Below are positions 31,696 to 32,476 of a stretch of 32,476 nucleotides of DNA, in pieces; the first letter of the stretch is position 1; each line of letters begins with the position of its first letter. Origin of the DNA: DASSBG01 sp035703755 (GTDB lineage: Bacteria; Pseudomonadota; Gammaproteobacteria; Xanthomonadales; Rhodanobacteraceae). The stretch is taken from NCBI GenBank assembly GCA_035703755.1, contig DASSXP010000066.1, positions 1-32,476 of the forward strand, read 5' to 3'. The notes under the pieces were generated by a model, which was not told the DNA's origin, searched no databases, and worked only from the letters and a program-made list of their open reading frames with translations. The translations under genes and the position numbers were made by a program.

Positions 31696-32476
31696 TTACT
31701 CGACGGTGGGGATGACGTCGGCGAGGACGTTGCAGAGGAAATCGATATCGCTCTTCTCGCTGATGAAGGGTGGCCCGAGCTGCACGTTGTCGGCGCTGTA
31801 ACGCAGGTACAAGCCGCGTTTCCAGCATTCCATCGAGATCTGCCACGGCCGCTGGCCGGGTTTGCCGGCGGGGTTGCCAACGTCGATCGCCGCCGCCATG
31901 CCGAGGTTGCGGATGTCGGTGATGTGCTTCAGTCCCTTGAGGTTGTGCACTTGCTGCTCGAAGTACGGCGCCAGTTCCGCCGCGCGTGCGGCCATCTTCT
32001 CGTTGACGAAGATGTCCATCGCGGCGACACCGGCGGCACAGGCAATGGGATGCGCGCTGTAGGTGTAGCCGTGCAGGAACTCGACACTCCAGGGCGGCAG
32101 CTCCGCCTGCATGAAGGCGTTGTAGATGGCGTCGCTGGCAACCACCGCGCCCATCGAGGCGGCGCCGTTGGTGAGGCCCTTGGCCAGCATCATGATGTCC
32201 GGCTGGACGCCGAACAAGCTGGCGCCGAACGGCGCACCGAGGCGACCGAAACCGGTCAAGACTTCGTCGAAAATCAGCAACACATTGTGCTTGGTGCAGA
32301 TCTCGCGCAGCCGCTCAAGATAGCCCTTGGGTGGCAGCACCACGCCACCCGAACCGCTCATCGGCTCGACCAGCACCGCCGCCACGTTGGAGGCATCGTG
32401 CAAGGCGATGAGCTGCTCGAGCTGCTCGGCCAGCGCGACCCCGCCGTGCTCGGGCAGGCCACGCGAGTAGGCATTT
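31696..32476 (-). CDS. Omega-amino acid:pyruvate (beta-alanine) transaminase, N-terminus outside window
   Basis: The frame is open to the right edge (first full codon at 32475), so the start and about the first 180 residues are missing. The visible 260 residues are the C-terminal part of a class III PLP aminotransferase. The pyridine-N-binding Asp lies in IFDEVLTGFGR, the Schiff-base Lys in MLAKGLTNGAASMGAV, and the HGYTYSAHPIACAAG and C-terminal GLYLRYSADNVQLGPPF segments follow. The first in-frame TTG at 32401-32403 is internal, not the start. Co-transcription with mmsA (5 bp apart) and the dihydropyrimidine genes points to beta-alanine or beta-aminoisobutyrate as donor and pyruvate as likely acceptor. 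Confidence 0.9.
   Translation of the reverse strand, partial: NAYSRGLPEHGGVALAEQLEQLIALHDASNVAAVLVEPMSGSGGVVLPPKGYLERLREICTKHNVLLIFDEVLTGFGRLGAPFGASLFGVQPDIMMLAKGLTNGAASMGAVVASDAIYNAFMQAELPPWSVEFLHGYTYSAHPIACAAGVAAMDIFVNEKMAARAAELAPYFEQQVHNLKGLKHITDIRNLGMAAAIDVGNPAGKPGQRPWQISMECWKRGLYLRYSADNVQLGPPFISEKSDIDFLCNVLADVIPTVE

Overview
This is a high-GC, gene-dense chromosomal window. It most resembles a gammaproteobacterium of the order Lysobacterales (Xanthomonadales). The clues are the paired TIGR02999-type ECF sigma factor and TPR-tailed Ser/Thr kinase, a delta-60-repeat secreted protein, an RHS protein with a plain Sec signal, and a repeat of the GTGGGAGCGGCC..GGCCGC type that is common in Xanthomonas and Pseudomonas relatives. 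This assignment is an inference from gene content, not a measurement. No tRNA, rRNA, CRISPR array or transposase was seen, and no stretch over 300 bases lacks a gene.

Left part (1-9361). A large RHS/YD-repeat protein runs off the left edge on the minus strand. It is divergent from a small XRE regulator across an AT-rich promoter with repeated ACGATAG boxes. A DMT/EamA transporter follows on the minus strand. A LytS/LytR-type histidine kinase and response regulator overlap by 4 bp, and a tandem pair of secreted TolB/PD40 propeller paralogues lies downstream. A direct repeat resembling a LytTR site sits between the regulator and the PD40 pair. A DUF2239 gene follows behind a near-consensus promoter embedded in a long inverted repeat.

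Middle part (9364-16274). This contains a gamma-class carbonic anhydrase, a hexose-6-phosphate mutarotase, a REP-like element, and a minus-strand run of MFS transporter, HAD phosphatase, NnrU-like membrane protein and lipoprotein, with overlapping start and stop codons at two of its junctions. GTP cyclohydrolase I (folE) is coupled to a small EF-hand protein. Divergent from folE is a two-gene unit of a six-TM membrane protein and an XRE regulator. Its promoter carries nested palindromes that look like an autoregulatory operator.

Right-middle part (16405-23267). These minus-strand genes are, in transcription order: ECF sigma factor, membrane-anchored Ser/Thr kinase with TPRs, a small secreted protein of unknown family, a delta-60-repeat secreted protein and ubiA. 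The sigma factor and kinase form one signalling unit. The two secreted proteins are plausible but unproven outputs.

Right part (23370-32476). A long minus-strand operon encodes the whole reductive pyrimidine pathway: omega-amino acid:pyruvate transaminase (cut by the window edge), methylmalonate-/malonate-semialdehyde dehydrogenase, beta-ureidopropionase, PreT, PreA, dihydropyrimidinase and an NCS1 permease. Together these would import uracil, thymine or a related base or hydantoin and convert uracil to beta-alanine, malonate semialdehyde and acetyl-CoA. A composite palindromic repeat lies between preA and hydA and abuts the preA stop codon, so it may modulate expression within the operon.
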